From CANJIV01 sp046330225 (GTDB taxonomy: Bacteria > Actinomycetota > Thermoleophilia > Solirubrobacterales > Solirubrobacteraceae), in NCBI GenBank assembly GCA_046330225.1, contig JAXLTD010000015.1, positions 1-34,992 on the forward strand: a stretch of DNA of 34,992 nt, given 5' to 3'. The notes beneath the pieces were generated by a model. It saw only the letters and a program-made list of their open reading frames with translations, did not search any database and was not told the origin of the DNA. Made by a program: the position numbers and the translations under genes. Positions 1 through 8,137 of this stretch are shown here, one piece after another; positions within the stretch are counted from its first letter, which is position 1, and each line of letters begins with the position of its first letter.

Positions 1-2043
1 AAGACCAGCGCCTCGATCCGCGCCTGGGGCGGGCCCGTCTTCATCGGCATGACCGCGACCGGCGCGCTCATCGCCCGCCACGTCACCGACCTCTTCCCCA
101 CGCAGACCTCCCGCTTCGACCTCGCTCAGGCCGCGCGCCGCGGCGTCATCGCCCCGCTGCGGTGCATTCGCATCCCGCCCGGTCCGGGCGTACGCACGAT
201 CGCCAAGGTTCCGCTGCGCCGCGGCGAGGTCGACACGGAGTTCGACCAGGAGATGCTGGCCGAGCTGCTGGACCAGCTGCCGTTCAACCTGGCGATCGCC
301 GACCTCTACAAGACGCGCTTCAACGGCGTGCCCGGCGTGGTCTACGCCGCCGGCGTCCGGCACGCCTACAACGTGGCCGAGGCGTTCCGCGAGGCCGGCC
401 TCAAGGCGCAGGCCGTCTCCGGCGAGACCCCCAAGCGCGAGCTCGCCGAGATCCTCGCCGCCTACGAGCGCGGCGAGATCGACGTGCTCGTGAACGCCCA
501 GCTGCTGGCCGAGGGCTGGAACTCGCCGCGCGCCACCGTCTGCATGCACCTGGCGCCGACCGCGTCCAAGCGCATCTACCAGCAGCGCGTCGGCCGCGTG
601 ACCCGCCGCCAGGCCGGCAAGGAGGCCGGGGTCGTCATCGACTTCGTGCACCCGGCGACCAAGCACGACGATCCGGTCGTCACCCTGCACTCCCTCCTGG
701 ACCGCGACGTCTACCGCGGCGGCGCCATCGTCGTCGGGCCGGTGCGCCGCGGCCGCGGCCGCCGCGTGCGGGTCGAGCGGCGCGTGCTGCCCGTGGCGGC
801 GGACCCCGAGCGGCGCGCGCAGGTCTTCGAGCGCGAACTGTGGCGGATCGCCGTCGAGCACCTCGACTACGGCGAGCAGCACGTCTGGGCGGCCCTCGCC
901 GGCGCCCGGGTCGCGCCCAACGGCTGGCGCCGGGCCAAGGCGATGCTGCACTTCGACCGCCAGGGCGAGCTGCGGCGCCGCTTCCTGATCACCGCGGTCC
1001 AGCGCAACCGCAACACGCAGCTGCGCCTGCGCGCGCTGCAGGAGATCGCGGCGCTGCGGGATGCCGAGGCGTTCGACGAGGCGATCGACATCGTCGGGAC
1101 CTGGTCGCGCGACGAGAAGCGCGAAGGCGCGAAGGTCTGCCTGCAGGCACTCGCCGAGAAGCGAATCGGCCGCCGGGACCAGGCCAACGCATGGATCTGG
1201 CGCCTGGCCGAGTACACCCGCGAGGTCCACGAGGAGTACGCGGCCCAGCGCTGGCCGGAGACCAAGCGGCTGCTCGGCCTGCTCGTGAACTCCTCGGGGC
1301 CGGCCCATGCCCGCAATGCCCGCCGGCTCGTCCACGCCTCGCGCAAGCAGGACCGCCGGCTGTCGGCGGCGCTGCTCGCGGCGGCCCTGGCCCACACGCC
1401 GGAAGCCGAGGAGGCGCTGCGCGGTGCCCGGACGCGCATGGCTCGCAAGCCGAGCGCGCTGGCCCGCGAACTGCTCCGGAACTTCCCCAAGGGCAAGCGC
1501 AGCCGGTCACGGCGGCGCAAGCGCGGCGGCGCCGACGCCGAGCCAGCGACCGGCGCCGCAGCCGCCGGCACGGCCGCTGCGACGGCGGACGCCGAGTCCG
1601 AGGCGCTCGACGCGGCGGCCGGCGACGCGCCCGACGACGATGCGCTGGAGGACGACGTGGTCGACGCCGGCGGCGACGACGCGCTTGACGACGACGCCCT
1701 CGATGGGGACGACGACGCGCTGGACGACGACGCCCTCGATGAGGACGACGACGCGCTGGACGACGACGCGCTGGACGGCGACGCGGCAGATGACGCTGAC
1801 GACGACGATCTCCCCCTCCCCGAGGACGACGATCCGGAGGACGACGGTCCCGAGGAGGACGACGGACCCGGCGGGCTGCCGGACCCGGACGTGGATCCTC
1901 CCGGGCCCAACGGGCTCGTCGACGACGATGTCGAGGCAGCGGTCCGTGCGGCCGCCGCCGCGGTGGCCGCGGCGGCCGGAGAGGACTACCCGCCAGAGGA
2001 GCCGCCGTCCGGCCGCGAGTCCGAAGCAGCCCCGGAGGACTGA
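1..2043 (+). CDS. SF2 DEAD/DEAH-type helicase, C-terminal part (5' end outside window)
   Basis: The reading frame is open from base 1, so the ATG at 49 is probably internal and the ATPase half lies upstream. Visible helicase features are a motif III-like GMTATG just after base 49, motif V (LLAEGWNSP) and motif VI (QQRVGRVTRR), as in SF2 enzymes that use ATP to unwind or translocate on nucleic acid. A helical C-terminal region follows, then a basic patch (KGKRSRSRRRKRGG) and a roughly 100-residue tail dominated by Asp, Ala and Leu, encoded from about base 1630. Such acidic tails are usually disordered; a role in protein binding or in mimicking nucleic acid is only a guess. The last 58 bases overlap the convergent birA. 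The helicase assignment is firm; substrate and subfamily are unknown. Confidence 0.85.
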   Translation, partial: KTSASIRAWGGPVFIGMTATGALIARHVTDLFPTQTSRFDLAQAARRGVIAPLRCIRIPPGPGVRTIAKVPLRRGEVDTEFDQEMLAELLDQLPFNLAIADLYKTRFNGVPGVVYAAGVRHAYNVAEAFREAGLKAQAVSGETPKRELAEILAAYERGEIDVLVNAQLLAEGWNSPRATVCMHLAPTASKRIYQQRVGRVTRRQAGKEAGVVIDFVHPATKHDDPVVTLHSLLDRDVYRGGAIVVGPVRRGRGRRVRVERRVLPVAADPERRAQVFERELWRIAVEHLDYGEQHVWAALAGARVAPNGWRRAKAMLHFDRQGELRRRFLITAVQRNRNTQLRLRALQEIAALRDAEAFDEAIDIVGTWSRDEKREGAKVCLQALAEKRIGRRDQANAWIWRLAEYTREVHEEYAAQRWPETKRLLGLLVNSSGPAHARNARRLVHASRKQDRRLSAALLAAALAHTPEAEEALRGARTRMARKPSALARELLRNFPKGKRSRSRRRKRGGADAEPATGAAAAGTAAATADAESEALDAAAGDAPDDDALEDDVVDAGGDDALDDDALDGDDDALDDDALDEDDDALDDDALDGDAADDADDDDLPLPEDDDPEDDGPEEDDGPGGLPDPDVDPPGPNGLVDDDVEAAVRAAAAAVAAAAGEDYPPEEPPSGRESEAAPED
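1672..1779 (+). repeat. Three 36-bp in-frame tandem repeats in the helicase acidic tail
   Basis: Three consecutive 12-codon units (1672-1707, 1708-1743, 1744-1779) encode near-identical peptides of the form DDDALDDDALD plus E or G. Codon choices are nearly the same between units, which points to recent slippage or unequal crossing-over rather than convergent composition. Shorter, more degenerate Asp runs continue to about base 1870. Confidence 0.85.
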
Positions 2044-2735
2044 CCTCCCGGCGCGCCCCCGAGGTGGACCTCGCCGGCCTCCAGGGCCGTCGTGCCGCCG
2101 CCGGGGAGGCGGACCACGAGCCGCCCGCTTCCGTCGATCCCGCCGCCGATCCCGCTCCCCCCGGCCCACACGACCGGCTGCCCGAGCAGGGCGTCGCGGT
2201 CGCGGATCGTTGCGAGCAGCCCGGCGGCCGGCTCGGCGAGCCAGCGGGCCAGCGCCGCCAGCACCGTCGCCAAAGCCGGCTCGACCGCGCCGGGCTCGCG
2301 CCCGAGGGTCCCGGCCCGGTCTGCGAGCTCGGGCGGGAAGTCCTCCGGGCGCAGCGCGACGTTCAGGCCGATGCCGACGATGGCCCATCCCTCTGCCGGC
2401 CGGCCTTCCGCCAGGATCCCGGCGACCTTGCGCCCGTCGACGAGCACGTCGTTGGGCCACTTCACGGCGGCAGCGGGCCCGACGGCGTCGGCAACCGCGG
2501 CACCGGCGACGAGCGGCAGCAGCGGCGGCGGGTCGCGCACGACCACCGACATGAGCAGCGCCCGCCCGGGCGGGGCCGTCCACGTCCGGCCCTGCCGCCC
2601 CCGGCCCGCGGTCTGCTCGTGCGCGGTCACCAGGGTGCCGTGGGGCGCACCCGCGCCGGCCAGCGCCCGCGCCCGGTCGTTCGTCGAGCCCGTACGGCGC
2701 AGGTGCAGCCGCGGCGTGCCGAGCGCGCCGGTCAC
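1986..2735 (-). CDS. birA: Biotin--[biotin carboxyl-carrier protein] ligase
   Basis: Class I biotin protein ligase of 249 residues. It activates biotin as biotinyl-AMP and transfers it to the lysine of carboxylase carrier domains in the cytoplasm. The biotin/ATP loop GRGRQGR is at about residues 44-50, KWPNDV at 92-97 and GRKVAGIL at 101-108, followed by the VGIGLNV strand. There is no N-terminal helix-turn-helix, so it is unlikely to act as the biotin repressor. The GTG start (2733-2735) overlaps the stop of the SAM hydrolase gene as GTGA, implying translational coupling. After the expected C-terminal GEVHL strand there are about 25 Gly/Ser-rich residues that are simply the antisense of the helicase 3' end, so this tail looks like a stop-loss extension. 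Confidence 0.93.
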   Translation of the reverse strand: MTGALGTPRLHLRRTGSTNDRARALAGAGAPHGTLVTAHEQTAGRGRQGRTWTAPPGRALLMSVVVRDPPPLLPLVAGAAVADAVGPAAAVKWPNDVLVDGRKVAGILAEGRPAEGWAIVGIGLNVALRPEDFPPELADRAGTLGREPGAVEPALATVLAALARWLAEPAAGLLATIRDRDALLGQPVVWAGGSGIGGGIDGSGRLVVRLPGGGTTALEAGEVHLGGAPGGQSSGAASDSRPDGGSSGG

Positions 2736-3547
2736 GCCTCCGGCTCGATGCGCAGCTCGGACCCGGGTGCCAGCCCCAGGTCGTCAGCGGCGCTCCCGCG
2801 GTTGACGGCCACCGCGAGCGTGCGCGCGGCGTCCTCGTAGACGAGCGGCGTCCCGGCGGGGACGTCGGCGAAGGTCCGGGCGTACTGGGCCGGCACCGCC
2901 TGCCCGGCCACGACGAGCGTCGCGGCGCGGCCCAGCCGGAGGCCGGATCCGGCGAGATGCTCGTGGCCGACGTTGAGGATCGCGTTGCCGAAGCGATCGA
3001 CGGCCAGCACCGTGGCGCCGATCGCGCCCGCCTCGAGCCGCGGCGCCGGGATGTCGAGCGCGACGAGCTCGTCGGGGTCCAGCGGGTCGCCGGCCTCGGC
3101 GAGCGGCGCCCCGGCCGCGAGGCGCGCCGCGACGGGCGCGAAGACGTCGCGCCCGTGGAACGTGGCCGCGACCGGCTCCAGGCGCCAGGGCGACCGGCTG
3201 ATCTCGGCCGCCTCGATCCCGCCGCCGAAGCGGGCGAGCGCAAGCGCGAGCAGCCCGTTGTCCGGCCCGACCAGGATCCGGTCCTCCTCGGCACAGCGCA
3301 CCGCGGCAGCCCGGCGCTCGCCGCCGACCCCGGGGTCCACGATCGCGAGGTGCACCCCCGGCGGCGTGAACGGCAGCGCCGCGCGCAGCGCGAGCGCCCC
3401 GGCCACGACGTCGTGGCGCCGGATCCCGTGGGTCAGGTCGATGACGCGGGCGGCCGGCGCCGCCCGCGCGATGACGCCGTGCACGACGCCCACGAACTCG
3501 TCGCCGAGGCCGTAGTCCGAGAGGAAGGTGACGACCGGAGCCGGCAT
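2732..3547 (-). CDS. SAM hydrolase / SAM-hydroxide adenosyltransferase (DUF62 family)
   Basis: A 271-residue protein of the DUF62 family, related to fluorinase and chlorinase. Characterised non-halogenating members split S-adenosylmethionine into adenosine and methionine using water. Family signatures are FLSDYGLGDEFVG near the N-terminus, DLTHGIRRHDV around residues 37-47, DPGVGGERR and GPDNGLL. A C-terminal beta domain carries DRFGNAILNVGHEHL. The length is normal for a non-halogenating member, and I do not see the extra loop typical of fluorinases. The ATG (3545-3547) is the natural start. The stop overlaps the birA GTG by four bases, so the two are co-translated. Why a SAM-cleaving enzyme is paired with BirA is not evident. 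Confidence 0.9.
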   Translation of the reverse strand: MPAPVVTFLSDYGLGDEFVGVVHGVIARAAPAARVIDLTHGIRRHDVVAGALALRAALPFTPPGVHLAIVDPGVGGERRAAAVRCAEEDRILVGPDNGLLALALARFGGGIEAAEISRSPWRLEPVAATFHGRDVFAPVAARLAAGAPLAEAGDPLDPDELVALDIPAPRLEAGAIGATVLAVDRFGNAILNVGHEHLAGSGLRLGRAATLVVAGQAVPAQYARTFADVPAGTPLVYEDAARTLAVAVNRGSAADDLGLAPGSELRIEPEA

Positions 3548-3633
3548 GCCCGGGAGGGTAGTGCCGGCGGCCCCGGCGGGACCCGAGCTTCGACCGGTCC
3601 AGCCGGCCGAACCTCAGCTTCGCCTGGCGACGA

Positions 3634-5145
3634 CTAGATCTGCGCCAGGACTTCCTTGGCGGCCCGCTGGCCCGACTGGACCGCGCCGTCCATGTAGCCG
3701 TTCCACTCGGTCGCGGTCTCGGTGCCGGCCCAGTGGATGCGACCGATCGGGGCGCGGATCGCCTCGCCGAACGAGGTCAGGACCCCGGGCCCCGTGTAGC
3801 CGACGTAGCAGCCGCGGGTCCACTCGTCCTCCGCCCAGCTCTTCGTGACGAACGCCCGCGGCTTGAGCGCGCGGTCGCCGTAGGAGCGGGCGAAGGCCTC
3901 GAGGGCGGCGTCACGGCGTGCCTTGGCGGAGCGCCGGCCGAGCTGGCGGGCGGCGTCGCCCTCGAGGAAGCCGAGGAGCACGCCGGGCTTCCCGCTCGGC
4001 GGGGAGTTGTCGAACGTGATCTTCACCGGGCCGGTGTCGCTGATCACCTGGCCGCTGTAGCCCTGGTCGCGCCAGAACGGGCGGTCGTAGACGGCCTCGC
4101 ACTTGATCACCGACCCCATCGGGAAGCGCTGCGTGAGCTGGTCCCGGAAGCCGGGCAGCAGCGGGTCGTAGTCGATGCGCCCGCACAGCGCCGGCGGCAC
4201 CGTCACGATCACCCGCTTGCCGGTGAAGACGCCGGCATCGGTCGTCACGCGGACCTTGCCGCCGCCCTGGGCGATCCGGCGCACGGGCGCGTTGAGCACG
4301 ACTCGCCGTCCGAGCCGCCTGGCCACCTCGATGGAGATGCTCTGCGAGCCGCCGACGAACCGCGATTCCTGCGCGCCGCCGGCGGTGGAGATCAGGCGGG
4401 CCAGCGAGCCGGGGTGCTTCGCGTCCCCGGCGGAGCGGATGTAGAAGAGGACGTGCAGGAGCGAGACGTCGGCGGGCTCGGCGGCCCACACGGCCTCGAT
4501 CCCGATGGTGAAGAAGTCGCGGGCGCCCTGATCGGGGATGTTCGCCTGCGCCCAGGAGGCGAAGGTCTGGCTGTCGAACTCCCGGGCGCGGGGGGCCTTC
4601 CACGGCGCGTCCAGCGGCACCGTCTGGGCGAGGGTGTCGATCTCCACGAAAGCCTGCAGGAACGCCTGCTGCGTGGCGCCGCTGAGCGGCGGCAGCGGGT
4701 CGGTGGCCTTGTAGCGCTTCACCTCGCCGGCGAAGCGCAGGATGTTGTCGCCCTCGTTGTACGTCTTGAACGTCTTGACTCCGACCGACTTCGCGAGCGC
4801 GGCGATGCGGTTCTGGGTCGGACCCACCCACTGGCCGCCGACCTCGACGACCTCCCCGGGGCCGCCAAGCCGGGCCAGCGAGGCGTTCAGGGTGCGGCCT
4901 CCGACCCGCTCCCGCGCCTCGACCACGATGACCGACCGCCCCGCGGCGGCGATCGCCCGCGCCGCGCTCAGCCCGGCGAGGCCGGCGCCCACCACGATGA
5001 CGTCGGCAGTGCGGCGGGCCGGGGCCGCACCGGCCCGGGCGGCGGGCAGCGCGGCGGCGGCGCCAGCGGCGGCGGCGCCGCCGATCAGGGCCCGGCGGCT
5101 GATGGCGCCGGACGGCGGGGCGGGTGCGTCAGCGGGGTTCGGCAT
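3634..5145 (-). CDS. Tat-exported flavin monoamine oxidase (MAO family)
   Basis: A 503-residue FAD amine oxidase that should oxidise a primary or secondary amine to an imine with release of peroxide. The ATG at 5145 is chosen over an upstream in-frame start at 5358 because it has an AGGAGGA ribosome site six bases away and begins a twin-arginine signal (SRRALIGG, residues 16-23, then an Ala-rich segment). The Rossmann motif GAGLAG is at 53-58, followed by the E-R-GGR dinucleotide signature. The C-terminus closely resembles human MAO-B: RGCYVGYTGPGVLTSFG, then WAGTETATEWNGYMDGAV. Cys446 falls where MAO-B has its covalent 8-alpha-cysteinyl FAD. Export by Tat fits a cofactor loaded in the cytoplasm. 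The substrate cannot be told from sequence. Confidence 0.92.
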   Translation of the reverse strand: MPNPADAPAPPSGAISRRALIGGAAAAGAAAALPAARAGAAPARRTADVIVVGAGLAGLSAARAIAAAGRSVIVVEARERVGGRTLNASLARLGGPGEVVEVGGQWVGPTQNRIAALAKSVGVKTFKTYNEGDNILRFAGEVKRYKATDPLPPLSGATQQAFLQAFVEIDTLAQTVPLDAPWKAPRAREFDSQTFASWAQANIPDQGARDFFTIGIEAVWAAEPADVSLLHVLFYIRSAGDAKHPGSLARLISTAGGAQESRFVGGSQSISIEVARRLGRRVVLNAPVRRIAQGGGKVRVTTDAGVFTGKRVIVTVPPALCGRIDYDPLLPGFRDQLTQRFPMGSVIKCEAVYDRPFWRDQGYSGQVISDTGPVKITFDNSPPSGKPGVLLGFLEGDAARQLGRRSAKARRDAALEAFARSYGDRALKPRAFVTKSWAEDEWTRGCYVGYTGPGVLTSFGEAIRAPIGRIHWAGTETATEWNGYMDGAVQSGQRAAKEVLAQI

Positions 5146-5151
5146 CGAGGG

Positions 5152-5158
5152 TCCTCCT
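5152..5158 (-). promoter_or_regulatory. Strong Shine-Dalgarno deciding the amine oxidase start
   Basis: The minus strand reads AGGAGGA six bases before the ATG at 5145. This fixes the start at the Tat signal peptide and excludes the 71-residue longer frame. Confidence 0.85.
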
Positions 5159-5321
5159 GCGGGTGGTCGGGTGCCGGTGCCACGGCGGTCCGGGGTCGGC
5201 GGGCGCCGCGCCCGAACGCGCCGCGTCGCGGCGTGCGAGGGGCTGGTGATCAGGCCGTCGAGGCCGCCCACGGCACCGCGGCGCGGTCGGCGTGGGAGCG
5301 GCGAAACTGGGCCGCGCGACC

Positions 5322-5351
5322 ATCCTACGCGGCCGTGCGCGCGGCCGTCAA
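5322..5351 (-). promoter_or_regulatory. Candidate sigma70-type promoter of the amine oxidase gene
   Basis: On the minus strand, TTGACG (5351-5346) is followed after 18 bases by TAGGAT (5327-5322). Transcription would begin near 5315, giving a leader of about 170 bases before the strong ribosome site. Nothing else recognisable was found in the 231-base gap 5146-5376. Confidence 0.5.
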
Positions 5352-5376
5352 CCGGCAACCGGCTCGCCTGCGGCCG

Positions 5377-6522
5377 TCACCGCGGCGGCAGGCCGAAGGC
5401 GCCGCCGCTCGGCGCGGCCGCCCGTGGCCCGGCGGCGAAGCGGGCCTCCGGGGCGGCGCGGCCATCGAGGCGGTCGGCGACGTAGGCGCCGATCTCGGGG
5501 CCGTGCTTGAACCCCTGCCCCGAGCCTCCGCCGGCGAGCCACACGTCCGGGTGCTCCGGATGGGGCCCGAGGAGGAACCGCTCGTCGGGCGTGGACTCGT
5601 ATGGCATCACGCGCCGCGCCACGACCGGCGCGCTCGCGAGCGCCGGGAAGCGCTGGCCGATCAGCCGGCGCGTGTGCGCCTCGGTCTCGGGCGAGGAGAT
5701 GCGTTCCCCGGCCTCGGGCTCCAAGGGCGTGCCGACGCTCTCGACGACGGCCTTGAGCCCGGTGCCGTCCACGTCGCCCATCCCGTAGGCCCGCGAGGCC
5801 ATGTCGACCCAGGCCGGCACGGCGTCGGCCTCCCAGCCGGGCGGCGCGCCCCACCAGAAGAGATCCTGGGCTGTCGGCTGCACCGGCGCCGCGGCTCCGA
5901 ACAGCGCGCCGAGCCACGGGCCGCAGGCCCACACGGTCCAGTCGGCCCCGGCGACCACGCCGTCCGACAGCCGTGCCTTCCCGGCCTCCGGAACCGCCCG
6001 ATCCACCACGAGCCGCGCCCCGCGGCGCTGCGCCCGCTCGGCGAGCGCCCGGACCGCTTCCCGCGCCAGCAGGGTGCCGGCCTCGGGCTCGTACAGAACC
6101 GAGTGCAGGCCGTCCGTCGACAGCGACGGGAAGAGGTCGGCGGCCGCTGCAGGAGCGAGGCGCTCGCTCAGGATCCCCTCGAGGTGGAGGAACTGCTCGG
6201 CCCGGGCCAGCCACGCGTCGCCGCCGGCGTCGAACCAGGCGACTCCGGACGGGACGAGGAGCCGCCGGCCAGTTTCGTCCTCGAGGGCGCGCCACCCGGC
6301 CCGGGCTGTCCGGGCCGACCGCGTGAGCCAGGCATCGTCGAAGTCGTCGCCGTGGGCGCAGCGCAGGATCCGCGAGACGTCGCCGGACGCCCCGCGCGCC
6401 TGGGCGGGGGCGACCTGCTCGACGAGCGTCACGTCCCACTCGCGGCCGGCGAGGGCGTCGGCGATCGCGGCGCCGAACACGCCGGCGCCCACGACGACGG
6501 CGGACGGGTGGTCGCCGCTCAC
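5377..6522 (-). CDS. FAD-dependent oxidoreductase, monomeric sarcosine oxidase-like (DAO family)
   Basis: A 381-residue DAO-fold flavoprotein. The GTG at 6520-6522 overlaps the stop of cobA-hemD (GTGA) and leads directly into the dinucleotide motif VVVGAGVFG. The C-terminal block PDERFLLGPHPEHPDVWLAG, then GSGQGFKHGP, matches the monomeric sarcosine oxidase/N-methyltryptophan oxidase group, including the GFK lysine. In those enzymes FAD is bound covalently through a Cys just before the YTxTPD motif. Here the aligned position is Met306 (RRVMPYESTPD), so flavin is probably non-covalent. The usual H of GHGFK is Q. An N-alkyl amino acid oxidase role is the best guess. Its coupling to tetrapyrrole genes is unexplained. 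Confidence 0.85.
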   Translation of the reverse strand: MSGDHPSAVVVGAGVFGAAIADALAGREWDVTLVEQVAPAQARGASGDVSRILRCAHGDDFDDAWLTRSARTARAGWRALEDETGRRLLVPSGVAWFDAGGDAWLARAEQFLHLEGILSERLAPAAAADLFPSLSTDGLHSVLYEPEAGTLLAREAVRALAERAQRRGARLVVDRAVPEAGKARLSDGVVAGADWTVWACGPWLGALFGAAAPVQPTAQDLFWWGAPPGWEADAVPAWVDMASRAYGMGDVDGTGLKAVVESVGTPLEPEAGERISSPETEAHTRRLIGQRFPALASAPVVARRVMPYESTPDERFLLGPHPEHPDVWLAGGGSGQGFKHGPEIGAYVADRLDGRAAPEARFAAGPRAAAPSGGAFGLPPR

Positions 6523-8027
6523 GGCTGCGCCGCGTCCCTGACGAGGGCAGCGACGAGCCCGTCGATGTCGTGGGCGGCGGCCTCGACATCGGGCGGCAGA
6601 CCGGCGGCCCGCAGCGCCGCGCTGGTCACGGGCCCGATGGAGACGACGCGCGTGGCATCCGACAGCCCGGCCTCGCCGCCGGCGCTCTCGAGGAAGTAGC
6701 GGACGGTCGAGGACGACGTGAACGTGACGTAGTCGGCAGCCCGGGCGGCGGCAAGCGTCCCGGGGTCGAGCGGGTCGGCGACCGTCTCGTACAGCGCGAC
6801 GACATCGACCTCGGCCCCGCGATCGCGCAGGGCGTCGGGCAGGACGTCGCGCGCCTCCGCCGCCCTGGCGACCAGCGCCCGGCGCACCGGGAGGCCGGAG
6901 AGGGCGGCGACCAGCGACTCGGCGACGAACTGCTCGGGCACGACATCGGCGATCACCCCGTGTTCCCGCAGCGCCCGGGCCGTGCCGGGCCCGATCGCCG
7001 CGACGGTCGCGCCGGCGAGGGCCCGGGCGTCCCGGCCGGCGGCGGCGAGCCGCGAGAACAGCAGTCGCACGCCGTTCGGGCTGGTAAGGCAGACGAGGTC
7101 GTAGCTCGCGACGTCCGGCGCGGGTCCGTCGAGCGGGACGATCCGGATGGCGGGCGCCTCGACCGTCAGGGCTCCGAGCCCGCGGAGCCGGGCGGCGAGC
7201 CCGCTGGCCTGCGCCCGGGCGCGGGTGACGGCGACCGTCCGCCCGTGCAGCGGCCGGGACTCCAGCCAGCGCAGCTGCTCGTGCAGGTCGGCGACCTCGC
7301 CGACGAGCGTGATGGCCGGCGGCCCGACTCCGGCGTCCCGCGCCGCCTGGGCGATCGTGGCCACCGTGGCCACCACGGTCCGCTGGCCGGGGAGGGTGCC
7401 GCGCTCGATCACCGCGGCGGGCTCGTCGGGCCGTCGGCCCGACGCGATCAGCGCCTCGGCGATCCGGGGCAGCCGGCCGACGCCCATGTAGAAGACCAGC
7501 GTGCCGGGAAACGCGGCGAGCGCCGGCCAGTCGATCGCCGACTCGGGCTTGGCGGGGTCCTCGTGGCCGGTGACGAACGCGACGGCGCTGGCCCGATCGC
7601 GGTGCGTGACCGGGATCCCGGCGTAGGCTGGCGCGGCGATGCCGGCCGTCACCGCCGGGACGACCTCGAAGGGGACGCCGGCCGCCCGCAGCGCGAGCGC
7701 CTCCTCGCCCCCGCGGCCGAACACGAACGGGTCGCCGCCCTTGAGGCGCACCGTCAGCCCGCCGCGCTGCCCGTGCGCCACGAGCGCCGCGTCGATCTCC
7801 TCCTGGGGCATCGACGGCGCGCCGGGCTGCTTGCCGACGTAGATCCGCTCGGCGTCCGGGCGGGCGCCGTCGAGCGCGCCGGCGGGAATGAGCCGGTCGT
7901 AGAGGATCACGTCGGCCTGGGCGATCAGCTCGAGCGCCCGGGCGGTCATGAGCCCGCGGTCGCCCGGGCCGGCGCCGACGAGGGCGACGCGGCCGGGCGG
8001 GGACGGGGGCGCGGGGCGGGAGGTCAC
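6519..8027 (-). CDS. cobA-hemD: Fused uroporphyrinogen-III C-methyltransferase / uroporphyrinogen-III synthase (CobA-HemD)
   Basis: A 502-residue bifunctional enzyme. Residues 12-250 are a SAM-dependent uroporphyrinogen-III methyltransferase: VALVGAGPGDRGLMT at the N-terminus, the DVILYDRL segment, VRLKGGDPFVFGRGGEE and the GIPVTHRD loop. Residues 255-495 are a HemD domain starting GRTVAVTRARAQ, with CLTSPNGVRLLF and VTFTSSSTVRYFLE. HemD closes hydroxymethylbilane into uroporphyrinogen III; CobA methylates it to precorrin-2 for siroheme or cobalamin. The GTG start (8025-8027) is the only one before the methyltransferase fold. It is followed by the coupled sarcosine-oxidase-like gene. HemC and HemA lie about 2.1 kb away on the same strand but beyond three opposite-strand genes. 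Confidence 0.95.
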   Translation of the reverse strand: MTSRPAPPSPPGRVALVGAGPGDRGLMTARALELIAQADVILYDRLIPAGALDGARPDAERIYVGKQPGAPSMPQEEIDAALVAHGQRGGLTVRLKGGDPFVFGRGGEEALALRAAGVPFEVVPAVTAGIAAPAYAGIPVTHRDRASAVAFVTGHEDPAKPESAIDWPALAAFPGTLVFYMGVGRLPRIAEALIASGRRPDEPAAVIERGTLPGQRTVVATVATIAQAARDAGVGPPAITLVGEVADLHEQLRWLESRPLHGRTVAVTRARAQASGLAARLRGLGALTVEAPAIRIVPLDGPAPDVASYDLVCLTSPNGVRLLFSRLAAAGRDARALAGATVAAIGPGTARALREHGVIADVVPEQFVAESLVAALSGLPVRRALVARAAEARDVLPDALRDRGAEVDVVALYETVADPLDPGTLAAARAADYVTFTSSSTVRYFLESAGGEAGLSDATRVVSIGPVTSAALRAAGLPPDVEAAAHDIDGLVAALVRDAAQP

Positions 8028-8097
8028 GGGACCGGAAGGCTACGGCGCGGCGGCTCCGGGAGGCAGCCGGCCGCTGGCCACGGCGCGGCGGCGCGGG

Positions 8098-8103
8098 TAC
8101 AGT
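8098..8103 (+). promoter_or_regulatory. Possible -10 element (TACAGT) for the SHOCT gene
   Basis: TACAGT lies 34 bases before the ATG at 8138, with a purine-rich ribosome site (GGGAGAAGGAGAG) between. No convincing -35 hexamer was seen. The same hexamer precedes the Mog-like gene on the other strand (15273-15278). Confidence 0.3.
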
Positions 8104-8137
8104 CCGGGCCAGGAGCGGGAGGGAGAAGGAGAGCGGC

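Noticed and set aside
3634..5145. Protoporphyrinogen oxidase (HemY), given the nearby heme genes
   Set aside because: The C-terminal sequence follows monoamine oxidase closely and the protein carries a Tat export signal, which does not fit heme synthesis.
3733..6699. A 988-residue open frame on the plus strand
   Set aside because: It runs antisense to two well-supported flavoprotein genes and has no recognisable motif; long spurious frames are expected at this GC content.
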